Assembly (NCBI RefSeq): GCF_900167055.1
Contig: NZ_FUXP01000003.1
Coordinates: 62,001 to 126,000 of the forward strand
Direction of reading: 5' to 3'
Length of the DNA: 64,000 bases
From: Lysobacter spongiicola DSM 21749
GTDB lineage: Bacteria; Pseudomonadota; Gammaproteobacteria; Xanthomonadales; Xanthomonadaceae
Part shown: positions 1-7,746 of the stretch, piece by piece
How positions within the stretch are numbered: the stretch's first letter is position 1
Layout of the letters: the number at the start of each line of letters is the position of its first letter
Made by a program: the position numbers and the translations under genes
The notes under the pieces: model-generated
The model's input: only the letters and a program-made list of their open reading frames with translations
What the model was told of the DNA's origin: nothing
The model's database searches: none

Positions 1-1
1 G

Positions 2-574
2 GTGAACCAGGCACTTGCGCAGGGTGCGGATTCGATCGTGGTCGAGCACGCCCGGATCAACGCCGACTTCGGCGTGGACAACTTCGACGATCCCACCATC
101 GCCATCCGCTCGTCCGACCACGACCCGGTGCGGTTGCGCATCCGCGCGCCGGAGTTCGGCAGCGCCGACCTGTCGGTCAGGCTGATCGGCGATGCCCACC
201 GCATCCGCCGCGGGGCCATCGCCACCTTCGTGGTCCCCGTGCGCAACGCCGGGCCGCAGGAGGCGCTGCAGCCGCGACTGGTGCTGGCCGGCAATGTCGC
301 GGCGGCCCACGTGGCGGTCGCCTCCCCGTCGGGCTGGAAGTGCGGCCGGCCGGAGGGCGATCACGCCTCGTTCCGGGCCGAGTGCCACCGCCGGGACGGG
401 CGCATGGACCTCGGCACCGGCTGGTTCGCCTTCGCAGCCCTGGTGCCGCGCCGGCCGCCGGGCAACGCGCCTCTGGAATTCTCCGCCCAGGTGGAGTCGG
501 AGACCGCCGATCCGGTCCCGGCCAACAACACCGCCACCTTCAGCGCCCGGCTGGTGGGCCGCGGGGGACGCTGA
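2..574 (+). CDS. C-terminal part of a secreted endonuclease/exonuclease/phosphatase-family nuclease
   Basis: The reading frame is open to the left edge, so the start lies outside the window and the GTG at position 2 is probably internal. The first 45 visible residues resemble the end of an ExeM/NucH-type extracellular nuclease: a 'MNQALA' segment, an 'INADFG' segment and 'SSDHDPVRL', the conserved SDHDP element of the endonuclease/exonuclease/phosphatase fold, where the His is catalytic. From about residue 50 to the end there is a beta-rich, Ig-like tail resembling DUF11/CARDB repeats ('VPVRNAGPQEAL', 'PVPANNTATFSARL'), typical of surface or secreted enzymes. The family degrades extracellular DNA. 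A hairpin with a T-run follows the stop. The catalytic front half cannot be assessed. Confidence 0.7.
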   Translation: MNQALAQGADSIVVEHARINADFGVDNFDDPTIAIRSSDHDPVRLRIRAPEFGSADLSVRLIGDAHRIRRGAIATFVVPVRNAGPQEALQPRLVLAGNVAAAHVAVASPSGWKCGRPEGDHASFRAECHRRDGRMDLGTGWFAFAALVPRRPPGNAPLEFSAQVESETADPVPANNTATFSARLVGRGGR

Positions 575-581
575 ACACGAC

Positions 582-622
582 GCCGTTGTGCGGTGCAATG
601 CGGCATCGCGCAACGGCTTTTT
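582..622 (+). terminator. Rho-independent terminator after the nuclease gene
   Basis: An 11-bp stem (582-592 pairing with 607-617, one G-U wobble) with a 14-nt loop is followed directly by five T residues (618-622). It begins 8 bp after the nuclease stop codon and separates that gene from the dehydrogenase operon. Confidence 0.75.
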
Positions 623-673
623 ACGCGCTCCTCGGTATGATCAGGGTCTTTCGCTGACCGAGGAACGCGTGCA

Positions 674-1747
674 ATGACGGTCGCCGCATCGTTCGAAATC
701 GAGTACCTGCAATACATCGGGCCGGACGGCAAGACCGTCGCCGAGCTGCCCGAAGCCTTCCGTGACCCGAAAGCGCTGCTGCCGCTGTTCAAGCAGATGC
801 TGTTCGTGCGCACCTTCGACAACAAGTCGATCAAACTGCAACGCACCGGCAAGCTGGGCACCTACGCCGCCAGCCTGGGGCACGAAGCCACCCACGTCGG
901 CATCGGTGCCTCGATGAAGCCGGAGGATGTGTTCGCCCCCAGCTACCGCGAGTACGGCGCCCAGTTCATGCGCGGCGTGAAGCCACGCGAGGTGCTGTTG
1001 TACTGGGGTGGCGACGAGCGCGGCAATGACTTCGAAGGCCCGCGCAACGACTATCCGTGGTGCGTGCCGATCTCCACCCAGTGCCTGATGGCGGCCGGCG
1101 CGGCGCTGTCGTTCAAGCTGCGCAAGCAGGACCGCATCGCGGTCGCCTGCTGCGGCGACGGCGGCTCGTCCAAGACCGACTTCTACGCCGCACTGAACTC
1201 CGCCGGTGCGTTCAAGTCGCCGCTGGTGCTGTGCGTGATCAACAACGGCTGGGCGATCTCGGTGCCCCGCCATGCCCAGACCGGCGCGGAGACGCTTGCC
1301 CAGAAGGGCATTGCCGGCGGCCTGCACTGCCTGCAGGTGGACGGCAACGACCTGGTGGCCGTGCTGGAGGCCATGCGCCGCGCCACCGAGCGCGCACGCA
1401 ACGGCGAAGGCGGCAGCGTCATCGAGTTCATGACCTATCGCCTGCACGACCACACCACCGCCGACGACGCCACCCGCTACCGCGACGACGCCGAGGTCAA
1501 GGCCGGCTGGGAGCGCGAGCCGATGACCCGCCTGCGCACCTACCTCACCGAGGCCGGCCTCTGGAGCGAGGACGAAGAGAAGGCCTGGATCGAGGAGTGC
1601 GGCAAGCGCGTCGACGTCGAGATCAACGCCTACCTGGAGACACCGGTGCAGCCCGTGGAAGCGATGTTCGACCATCTGTATGCCGACATGCCCGCCGACC
1701 TGCTCGAGCAGCGCGAGCAGGCGATCGCACGGGAGGGCCGCGCATGA
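674..1747 (+). CDS. pdhA: 2-oxoacid (pyruvate type) dehydrogenase E1 component, alpha subunit
   Basis: Alpha subunit of a heterotetrameric E1, the thiamine-diphosphate enzyme that decarboxylates a 2-oxoacid and passes the acyl group to lipoyl-E2. The protein has 357 residues, normal for the family. The ThDP motif runs from GDGGSSKTDF at residue 161 to the NN pair at 190-191. 'GHEATHVGIG' near residue 69 and 'YREYG' near 91 are family signatures, and 'YRLHDHTTADDATRYR' near 254 corresponds to the E1 alpha loop carrying the phosphorylation sites in eukaryotes. The ATG follows GAGGAA at a suitable distance. The stop overlaps the start of the beta subunit (ATGA), implying translational coupling. 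Substrate could be pyruvate or branched-chain 2-oxoacids; Xanthomonadaceae homologues are usually annotated as pyruvate dehydrogenase. Confidence 0.9.
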   Translation: MTVAASFEIEYLQYIGPDGKTVAELPEAFRDPKALLPLFKQMLFVRTFDNKSIKLQRTGKLGTYAASLGHEATHVGIGASMKPEDVFAPSYREYGAQFMRGVKPREVLLYWGGDERGNDFEGPRNDYPWCVPISTQCLMAAGAALSFKLRKQDRIAVACCGDGGSSKTDFYAALNSAGAFKSPLVLCVINNGWAISVPRHAQTGAETLAQKGIAGGLHCLQVDGNDLVAVLEAMRRATERARNGEGGSVIEFMTYRLHDHTTADDATRYRDDAEVKAGWEREPMTRLRTYLTEAGLWSEDEEKAWIEECGKRVDVEINAYLETPVQPVEAMFDHLYADMPADLLEQREQAIAREGRA

Positions 1748-2751
1748 GTGCCGCCAAGGACCAGAAGGCCGCCGCGCCGATCACCCTGATCGAAGCCATC
1801 ACCCAGGCGATGGCCTACGAGATCCGCAACGACGACAGCGTCGTGGTGCTGGGCGAGGACGTGGGCGTCAACGGCGGCGTGTTCCGCGCCACCGCCGGGC
1901 TGCACGCGCAGTTCGGTTCGGAGCGGGTGATCGACACCCCGCTGGACGAGACCACGATTGCCGGACTCACGGTCGGCATGGCCAGCCAGGGCATGAAGCC
2001 GATCGCCGAGGCGCAGTTCGACGGCTTCATGTACCCGATGGTCGACTTCATCGTCTGCCACGCCGCACGCATGCGCTACCGCACCCGCGGCCGGCTGCAC
2101 TGCCCGATGGTGCTGCGCGTGCCCTGGGGCGGCGGCATCCGTGCGCCGGAGCACCACAGCGAGGCCAACGAGGCGATCTTCACCAACGTCCCCGGCCTGC
2201 GCGTGGTCATGCCCTCCTCGCCGCAGCGCGCCTACGGCCTGCTGCTGGCGGCGATCCGCGAGCCGGACCCGGTGATCTTCTTCGAGCCCAAGCGCATCTA
2301 CCGGCAGTACAAGGAACTGGTGCCCGACGACGGCGAGGCCCTGCCGCTGGACGTGTGCTACGTGCTGCGCGACGGCACCGACGTGACCCTGGTGACCTGG
2401 GGCGCACAGGTGAAGGAAGCGCTCGAAGCCGCCGAGAAGCTGGTCGAGGACGGCATCAGCGCCGAGGTGATCGACGTCGCCACCCTGCGACCGCTGGACT
2501 TCGCCACCATCGCCGAATCGGTGTCGAAAACGGGCCGCTGCGTGATCGTGCACGAGGCCCCCAAGACCGCCGGCTTCGGCGCGGAGATCGCCGCCCGCCT
2601 GGCCGAGGAGTCGATGTACGACCTGCTCGCGCCGGTCGAGCGCGTCACCGGCTACGACACCCACATCCCGCTGTTCCGCCTCGAGATGAAGTACCTGCCC
2701 AGCGTCGACCGCGTCGTTGCCGCGGCCAAGCGCGCGATGGCGGCGGGCTGA
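1744..2751 (+). CDS. pdhB: 2-oxoacid dehydrogenase E1 component, beta subunit
   Basis: Beta subunit of the E1 heterotetramer; it completes the two ThDP sites with the alpha subunit and docks onto E2. The ATG at 1744 overlaps the alpha stop by 4 bp and gives 335 residues, close to the usual 325-340. Family elements are visible in order: 'VVLGEDVG' near residue 35, 'IDTPLDETTIAGLTVGMA' near 63, 'EAQFDGFMYPMVD' near 90, 'PWGGGIRAPEHHSE' near 125, 'PVIFFEPKRIYR' near 177, and a C-terminal transketolase domain with 'DVATLRPLDFATI' near 245. An open frame extends upstream to 1057, but it lies inside pdhA in another frame and is not part of this protein. Confidence 0.9.
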   Translation: MSAAKDQKAAAPITLIEAITQAMAYEIRNDDSVVVLGEDVGVNGGVFRATAGLHAQFGSERVIDTPLDETTIAGLTVGMASQGMKPIAEAQFDGFMYPMVDFIVCHAARMRYRTRGRLHCPMVLRVPWGGGIRAPEHHSEANEAIFTNVPGLRVVMPSSPQRAYGLLLAAIREPDPVIFFEPKRIYRQYKELVPDDGEALPLDVCYVLRDGTDVTLVTWGAQVKEALEAAEKLVEDGISAEVIDVATLRPLDFATIAESVSKTGRCVIVHEAPKTAGFGAEIAARLAEESMYDLLAPVERVTGYDTHIPLFRLEMKYLPSVDRVVAAAKRAMAAG

Positions 2752-2803
2752 TACGACAGACATTGCAAGGGCGCCGTGGCGCCCCCGCACCAGAAGGACT
2801 GCC

Positions 2804-4207
2804 ATGAGCAACAAGAAGAGTTTCTTCCTGCCCGACCTCGGCGAAGGCCTGCCCGACGCCACCATCGTCGAGTGGACCGTCAAGGTCGGCGACACCATCC
2901 AGCTGGACGACGCGCTGGTGTCGATGGAAACCGCCAAGGCCGTGGTCGAGGTGCCCTCCCCGGTCTCGGGCAAGGTGCTGAAGCTGGCCGGCGAGCCGGG
3001 CGACGTGATCAACACCGGCGCGATGCTGGCGGAGTTCGAGATCGACCCGTCGATGCCGCAGCGTTCCGAGGGCCAGGACACCGGCCACCACCACGGCGGC
3101 GGCCAGCCGTCCAAGGGTGTGGGCAGCGAAGACCCGGCGCCGGACGACCGGGTGGTGGCCTCCGACGATGGCGGAGCCATCGAGGATGACGGCGAGGCGC
3201 CTGCGAAGGGCAAGACCCGCGAGGACAGCGGCACGGTGGTGGGCGCGATGCAGTCGTCCGACACCGTACGCAGCGAACAGGCCAGCAGCATCGGCGGGGT
3301 CAAGGCGATGCCGGCGGTACGGGCACTGGCGCGCAAGCTGAAGGTGGACCTGTCGCGGGTCAACGCCACCGGCACCGACGGCGTGGTCACCATGGCCGAC
3401 GTCAAGAAGGCGGCGGCCGATGGTTCGGCACCGGCCGGTGCGGCACCCCGCGCCGCCGGCCGAGCCGAACGCGCACCCGCCCCGTCCAATGCACAGGCCC
3501 CGGCGCAGCGCAGCACGCTGTCGCAGTCCGGCAAGCCGATGCGCACCCAGCCGCCCGGCGTCGCCGCCAGCGGCCAGCCCGAGCAGCTCAAGGGCGTGCG
3601 CCGCAACATGGCGCGGGTCATGGCCGACGCGCACGCCAAGGTGGTGCCCACCACCCTGTGCGACGACGCCGACCTGCACGCATGGATCGGCAAGCAGGAC
3701 ATCACCGCGCGCCTGATCCGCGCCATCGTCGCCGCCTGCAAGGCGGTGCCGGCGTTGAATGCCTGGTTCGACGGAGAGAAGCTGGTGCGCACCATGCACC
3801 CGCAGGTCGACATCGGCATCGCGGTCGATACCGAGGACGGCCTGTTCGTGCCGGCCCTGCGCAACGCCGACGTCCTCGATGCCGCCGGGATCCGTTCTTC
3901 GATCCAGCGCCTGCGCGCTCAGGTCGAGGACCGCAGCATTCCGGCCAGTGAGCTGTCGGGCTACACCATCAGCCTGTCGAACTTCGGTATGTTCGCCGGC
4001 CGCTACGCCACCCCGGTGGTGGTGCCGCCGACGGTCGCCATCGTCGGCGCCGGCAAGCTCTCGCACGATGTCGTGGCGGTGATGGGTGGCGTGGAAGTGC
4101 ACCGCCGGATGCCGATCTCGCTCACCTTCGACCACCGTGCCTGTACCGGCGGCGAGGCGGCGCGCTTCCTCAAGGCGCTGCTGGATGACCTCGGCTCACC
4201 GCAGTAA
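2804..4207 (+). CDS. pdhC: 2-oxoacid dehydrogenase E2, dihydrolipoamide acyltransferase
   Basis: E2 core of the complex: it moves the acyl group from E1 to coenzyme A through a swinging lipoyl arm. The protein has 467 residues from the ATG at 2804. One lipoyl domain covers about residues 4-82 with lipoyl Lys45 in 'METAKAV'. An Asp/Gly/Ala-rich linker follows, then a peripheral subunit-binding domain ('MPAVRALARKLKVDLSRVNA', about 168-205), a Pro/Ala linker, and the catalytic domain from about 260. The active-site element reads DHRACTGG, so the Asp of the usual DHRxxDG is Thr. A 52-bp gap after pdhB holds a GC hairpin without a T-run. No E3 (lpd) gene follows, so E3 must come from elsewhere. 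The gene ends at a strong terminator. Confidence 0.88.
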   Translation: MSNKKSFFLPDLGEGLPDATIVEWTVKVGDTIQLDDALVSMETAKAVVEVPSPVSGKVLKLAGEPGDVINTGAMLAEFEIDPSMPQRSEGQDTGHHHGGGQPSKGVGSEDPAPDDRVVASDDGGAIEDDGEAPAKGKTREDSGTVVGAMQSSDTVRSEQASSIGGVKAMPAVRALARKLKVDLSRVNATGTDGVVTMADVKKAAADGSAPAGAAPRAAGRAERAPAPSNAQAPAQRSTLSQSGKPMRTQPPGVAASGQPEQLKGVRRNMARVMADAHAKVVPTTLCDDADLHAWIGKQDITARLIRAIVAACKAVPALNAWFDGEKLVRTMHPQVDIGIAVDTEDGLFVPALRNADVLDAAGIRSSIQRLRAQVEDRSIPASELSGYTISLSNFGMFAGRYATPVVVPPTVAIVGAGKLSHDVVAVMGGVEVHRRMPISLTFDHRACTGGEAARFLKALLDDLGSPQ

Positions 4208-4219
4208 CCGTTTCCACAG

Positions 4220-4246
4220 GGGCGCACCGATGGGTGCGCCCTTTTT
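4220..4246 (+). terminator. Rho-independent terminator of the pdhA-pdhB-pdhC operon
   Basis: A perfect 9-bp stem GGGCGCACC/GGTGCGCCC (4220-4228 with 4233-4241) with a GATG loop is followed by TTTTT at 4242-4246. It starts 13 bp after the E2 stop codon. Confidence 0.92.
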
Positions 4247-4262
4247 CGTTCAGGAGGCAACC

Positions 4263-4646
4263 ATGGCCCATCACAGCCGCCTGGCCGGCTTCATCATCGA
4301 CAGCCGCACCGATGATCTCGATGCTTCGGCTAACTTCTGGGGCAGCGCACTGGGTATCCGGGTCGTCGATCCGGACTCCGGCGGCACCGGGCAATACGCC
4401 GAGTTCGGCAGCGCGCCCGGTGACCTTCACGTGGAAGTGCAGAAGGTCGAACACCCCTCGCGCGTCCACCTCGATATCGAGACCGACGACATCGATGCCG
4501 AGGTCGCGCGGCTGGAGGCGCTGGGCGCCAGCCGGGTCGCGTTCGTGAAGCGCTGGTGGGTCATGCAGGCACCGGATGGCCAGCGCTTCTGCGTGGTGCC
4601 GATGCAGACCGGCAACGGCCGCGCGGAACCCCACCGCTGGGACTGA
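4263..4646 (+). CDS. VOC-superfamily (glyoxalase/bleomycin-resistance fold) protein
   Basis: A 127-residue single-domain protein of the vicinal oxygen chelate fold. It opens 'RLAGFIIDSRTDDLDASANF', the usual first beta-strand plus helix, and shows 'LGIRVVDPDSGGTGQYAEFG', 'VHLDIETDDIDAEVARLEALGA' and a closing 'MQAPDGQRFCVVP', all typical of VOC domains. His and Glu residues at standard metal positions ('HVEVQ', 'VHLDIE') are plausible ligands, but substrate cannot be inferred. A good Shine-Dalgarno (AGGAGG) precedes the ATG at 4263; an upstream in-frame ATG at 4231 lies within the terminator hairpin and is rejected. It sits alone between the E2 terminator and a convergent gene. Confidence 0.8.
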   Translation: MAHHSRLAGFIIDSRTDDLDASANFWGSALGIRVVDPDSGGTGQYAEFGSAPGDLHVEVQKVEHPSRVHLDIETDDIDAEVARLEALGASRVAFVKRWWVMQAPDGQRFCVVPMQTGNGRAEPHRWD

Positions 4647-4676
4647 GTTGAACTGGCCCGGCCGGGGTATCCCGGC

Positions 4677-5612
4677 TCAGCCCGCCGCTGCCTTGCGGTC
4701 GAGCCAGACCTCCAGCCCCTGCGCATTGAGTTCGATGTCGATCGCAAGCAGCGCATCGACTTTCGTTTCGGGCTGGTCGACGCCGTGGGTCCGTGCCCGG
4801 TCGACGTACAGCGCGCGCAACGCCGACACCAGTTTTCCGTGGCGGTCCGGCTGCCCGTCGGCGGCTTCGGCGAGCTCGACCATCCGGTCGACCAGTGCCA
4901 GCAGCCCCTCCGCCACCCGTGCGACGTCGCCTACCCGGCCGTAATGGGTGGGGTACATCGCATCGGGATCGCGCGCGAGCATGCGGCGGATGGAGTCCTT
5001 CAATGGCCCCGGCTCGAACTGCACCGGTGAACTGGTCGGGATGGCCAGCGCTCCGTTGGCCGTGTCGAATTCGCGGTAGGACAGCCCGAAGGTATCCCCG
5101 GTGAACCAGCTACGACTGCGTTCGTCCCACACGCACAGGTGGTGCCGCGCGTGTCCCGGGGTGTCGATGCACTCGAGCATCCGTCCGGCGAGGTCGACGC
5201 GGTGTCCGTCGTCAGCCACCACCACCCGTGCTTCCGGCACCGCCAGCACCTCGCCGTAGCTGCGGGCGAACTCCTGCTCCCCGTAGACCGCCGTCGCGCC
5301 GGCCACCAGCCGTGCCGGGTCCACCATGTGCCGCGCCCCGCGCGGATGCACCACCAGGCGTGCATTCGGCAGCGCCTTCATCAGCGCGCCCGCGCCGCCC
5401 GCATGGTCCAGGTGGACATGGGTGAGGATCAGCCAGTCCACGGCCTCCACCTCGAGCCCCTTGGCCCGCAGCGCCCCCAGCATGTGCGGAACGCTGTGGT
5501 TGGTGCCGCAGTCGATGAAGGCGCCCCGGCCCTGCTCGACGACCAGATAGGCCGCATCGAAGCCCGGCCGCTGGAAGCCGGTGTCGATGGTGGTGATGCC
5601 GTGGTCCGCCAT
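4677..5612 (-). CDS. MBL-fold metallo-hydrolase
   Basis: A 311-residue metallo-beta-lactamase-fold protein. The zinc motif reads THVHLDHAGG at about residues 70-79, followed by His in 'DTPGHARHHL', Asp in 'SWFTGDTFG' and His in 'YPTHYGRVG', a complete set of ligands. The N-terminus 'GITTIDTGFQRPGFDAAYLV' matches a subgroup often annotated as MBL-fold hydrolase or glyoxalase II-like. The ATG at 5612 gives the natural family start; the frame extends upstream into trpS sequence and that extension is ignored. It lies 19 bp downstream of trpS and may be cotranscribed. The substrate is unknown; a thioester or lactone is the usual guess for this fold. Confidence 0.82.
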   Translation of the reverse strand: MADHGITTIDTGFQRPGFDAAYLVVEQGRGAFIDCGTNHSVPHMLGALRAKGLEVEAVDWLILTHVHLDHAGGAGALMKALPNARLVVHPRGARHMVDPARLVAGATAVYGEQEFARSYGEVLAVPEARVVVADDGHRVDLAGRMLECIDTPGHARHHLCVWDERSRSWFTGDTFGLSYREFDTANGALAIPTSSPVQFEPGPLKDSIRRMLARDPDAMYPTHYGRVGDVARVAEGLLALVDRMVELAEAADGQPDRHGKLVSALRALYVDRARTHGVDQPETKVDALLAIDIELNAQGLEVWLDRKAAAG

Positions 5613-5631
5613 GCCCCGTCTCCCGTTCCGG

Positions 5632-6957
5632 TCAGGCCTTGTCCGCCTTCTGCGCGGCACGTGCCGCCTCCGCCTCCGCCATCGCGGCGAAGGCGGCCGT
5701 GGCGTCCGCCTCGGTGGCGCCTTCGGCCAGCACGATCCTGTCGTCACCGCTGGCATGGCCTGCGCGCTTGAGTTCGCCGATGCACTGGCCGGCTTCCTTC
5801 GGGGACGCAAAGCCGATGCTTTGCAGCAGTACCCGATCGCCATGCACCAGCTTGAAGTAGAAGCGCCCGTCCGCCTCGCGGTATTGCTTGAACACCGGCA
5901 GGGCGGCCTTCGGACGCGGGGCATCGGTCTCCCGGTTCACCGCCGCAGTGGACAGGTCGCGCAGGCCCACTGCATCGCGGAGCCGGCGGAGCGTCGGAAT
6001 GGCATGTCGTTCGCGCAGCCGCCCGGCACCATCGCGCAGGATGCGTTCGATCTCCGCCGGCCGCGACATCAGCGACTCGTAGCGCTCGCGCAACGGCGAG
6101 ACCTCGGCATCGATGCGCTCGAACAGCGCCTGCTTGGCCTCTCCCCAGGCGATGCCGGCGGAGAACGCCTCCCGCATCCGGGCGGTCTCTTCGACGCTGG
6201 CGAAGGCGCGGTAGAGCTGGAACACGTTGGATGCTTCCGCGTCCTTCGGTTCGCCGGGCGCACTGGAATCGGTGACGATCGAATAGATCAGCTTCCGGAG
6301 CTCCTCGCGCGGCGCGAACAGCGGAATGGTGTTGTCGTAGCTCTTGCTCATCTTGCGGCCGTCCAGTCCCGGCAGCGTCGCCACCTGCTCCTCGATCACC
6401 ACCTCGGGCAGCACGAAGTGCTCGCCGTACAGATGGTTGAAGCGCTGGCCGAAGTCGCGCGCCATCTCGATGTGCTGGATCTGGTCGCGACCGACCGGCA
6501 CCTTGTGGGCGTTGAACAGCAGGATGTCGGCCGCCATCAGGACGGGGTACATGAACAGGCCAGCAGTCACCGCCGCGTCGTCGTCCTCGCCGGCCTCGCG
6601 GTTGCGGTCGACGGCCGCCTTGTAGGCATGCGCACGGTTGAGGATGCCCTTGCCCGCCACGCAGGTGAGCAACCAGGTGAGTTCGGTGGTTTCGGGGATG
6701 TCGGACTGGCGATAGAACCACACGTCCTCCGGCTGCAGGCCGCAGGCGAGCCAGCTGGCGGCGATCTCCAGGGTGGATCGCTGGACCCGCGCCGGATCCT
6801 GCACCTTGATCAGCGCGTGGTAGTCGGCAAGGAAGAAGAAGCTTTCGGCGCCTTCCGCGCGGCTGCTGGCGATGGCGGGCCGGATCGCGCCGACGTAGTT
6901 CCCCAGATGGGGCGTACCGGACGTGGTGATGCCGGTGAGGATGCGCGTGGGCTGCAT
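5632..6957 (-). CDS. trpS: Tryptophan-tRNA ligase with C-terminal YegP/DUF1508-like extension
   Basis: Charges tRNA-Trp with tryptophan using ATP. The class I signatures are clear: 'PHLGNY' (HIGH-type) at residues 16-21, 'PVGRDQIQHIEMARD' near 155, and KMSKS near 207. The protein has 441 residues against about 330 for the E. coli enzyme. After the catalytic and anticodon-binding parts there is a linker and, from about residue 355, a compact domain with 'FKQYREADGRFYFKL' and 'QSIGFASPKEAGQCIGEL', which resembles the DUF1508/YegP fold, then an Ala/Glu/Lys tail. Such long TrpS proteins are known in Xanthomonadaceae; the role of the extension is unknown. A terminator serving the upstream csbD gene lies before the start. 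Confidence 0.93.
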   Translation of the reverse strand: MQPTRILTGITTSGTPHLGNYVGAIRPAIASSRAEGAESFFFLADYHALIKVQDPARVQRSTLEIAASWLACGLQPEDVWFYRQSDIPETTELTWLLTCVAGKGILNRAHAYKAAVDRNREAGEDDDAAVTAGLFMYPVLMAADILLFNAHKVPVGRDQIQHIEMARDFGQRFNHLYGEHFVLPEVVIEEQVATLPGLDGRKMSKSYDNTIPLFAPREELRKLIYSIVTDSSAPGEPKDAEASNVFQLYRAFASVEETARMREAFSAGIAWGEAKQALFERIDAEVSPLRERYESLMSRPAEIERILRDGAGRLRERHAIPTLRRLRDAVGLRDLSTAAVNRETDAPRPKAALPVFKQYREADGRFYFKLVHGDRVLLQSIGFASPKEAGQCIGELKRAGHASGDDRIVLAEGATEADATAAFAAMAEAEAARAAQKADKA

Positions 6958-7015
6958 GGGCCGGGAGTCGTTGGGTGGCCCGGCAGTTTACCCGCGCCAC
7001 CCGCCGCACCCAACG

Positions 7016-7039
7016 AAAAGGGCCGGCTTGCGCCGGCCC
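7016..7039 (-). terminator. Rho-independent terminator of csbD
   Basis: An 8-bp GC stem (7020-7027 with 7032-7039) with a 4-nt loop; on the minus strand it is followed by TTTT (complement of 7016-7019). It lies about 45 bp after the csbD stop and ahead of trpS. Confidence 0.8.
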
Positions 7040-7085
7040 CGGGTGTTGCAATCGCATCGTCTCGCGCGATGTCGCGCGCGATTGA

Positions 7086-7283
7086 TCAGAGCGTCTGGCT
7101 GAAATCCCGCACTTCGCGGTCGGCCCGCTCGCGGTCCCAGCCGTAGCGCTCCTGCAGCTTGCCGGACAGGTACTCGGCGTTGCCCTCGGCGACGTCGAAG
7201 TCGTCGTCCGTCAGGTCGCCCCACTTCGCCTGGGCCTTGCCCTTCATCTGGGACCAGTTGCCGGCAATGATGTCCTTGTTCAT
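7086..7283 (-). CDS. csbD: CsbD-family stress protein
   Basis: A 65-residue hydrophilic, acidic protein with the hallmark CsbD layout: '[20 protein letters not shown]' at the N-terminus, then 'GDLTDDDF', '[16 protein letters not shown]' and an RERADREV stretch. CsbD proteins are small, abundant stress proteins (the Bacillus member belongs to the general stress regulon) with no known biochemical activity. The ATG at 7283 is preceded by GAGGAG at good spacing; the longer open frame to 7418 lacks such a site. It is followed by its own terminator. Upstream is an entericidin-like gene in the same orientation, also with its own terminator. Confidence 0.88.
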   Translation of the reverse strand: MNKDIIAGNWSQMKGKAQAKWGDLTDDDFDVAEGNAEYLSGKLQERYGWDRERADREVRDFSQTL

Positions 7284-7423
7284 GTGTCTACTCCTCTTGC
7301 TTGGGGGAAAGAATCGGTGCGCTGCACCAACACCTTCAACATCCCATGGCCCACGTTGCCGCCCGGTCAGGATTCCGTTAGCCCACCTTTCACGCGCGGG
7401 TGGACCGGGCACGGGCAACCAAA

Positions 7424-7449
7424 GAAAAGGGCCGGATCGCTCCGGCCCC
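7424..7449 (-). terminator. Rho-independent terminator of the entericidin-like gene
   Basis: An 8-bp stem (7429-7436 with 7441-7448) with a TCGC loop, flanked by AAAA on the left and TTTT on the right, so it could act on both strands. On the minus strand it sits 22 bp after the stop of the small lipoprotein gene. Confidence 0.75.
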
Positions 7450-7471
7450 TTTTCTTACCAATTGAACTGGA

Positions 7472-7624
7472 TCAGCACGGCGGATCCTTGCAGTCTTCGG
7501 CCTTGTCCTGGACCTTCTCGCCGGCCGCTTCCACGTCTTCGCCGACACCGGCCATCGTGTTGCAGGCCGTCAGCGTGCCGGTCATGAACAGGGACATCAG
7601 CAACAGGGCAATCAAACGCTTCAT
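7472..7624 (-). CDS. Entericidin A/B-family small lipoprotein
   Basis: A 50-residue protein read from the minus strand: a Lys/Arg start 'MKRLIALLLMSL', a lipobox-like 'TLTAC' with Cys at residue 21, then 'NTMAGVGEDVEAAGEKVQDK' and a Cys-containing tail ending DCKDPPC. This matches the entericidin (EcnA/EcnB) family, whose core is NT..G.G.D....G. Entericidins are small envelope lipoproteins linked to osmotic stress and stationary-phase lysis; here only envelope location is a fair prediction. The ATG at 7624 is preceded by GAGGAG. The two extra C-terminal Cys residues are seen in many homologues of this length. Confidence 0.85.
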   Translation of the reverse strand: MKRLIALLLMSLFMTGTLTACNTMAGVGEDVEAAGEKVQDKAEDCKDPPC

Positions 7625-7746
7625 GGTTCTCTCCTCGAGCAATGGGCGGGTCCAGCGGGTCGACGGACATTGCCTCCAACCCTGGGGGCCATCATTGCGT
7701 GGAGGCCTGTGAAGCCGCCGTGCACCCCGGCGCGGCCCATTCAGGA

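Noticed and set aside
2769-2784. GC hairpin between E1 beta and E2 genes as a terminator
   Set aside because: The stem GGGCGCC/GGCGCCC has no T-run and the operon continues; it may only influence mRNA stability.
1630-3864. Long minus-strand frame opposite the E1 beta and E2 genes
   Set aside because: Shadow of the dehydrogenase operon; no start context or motif.
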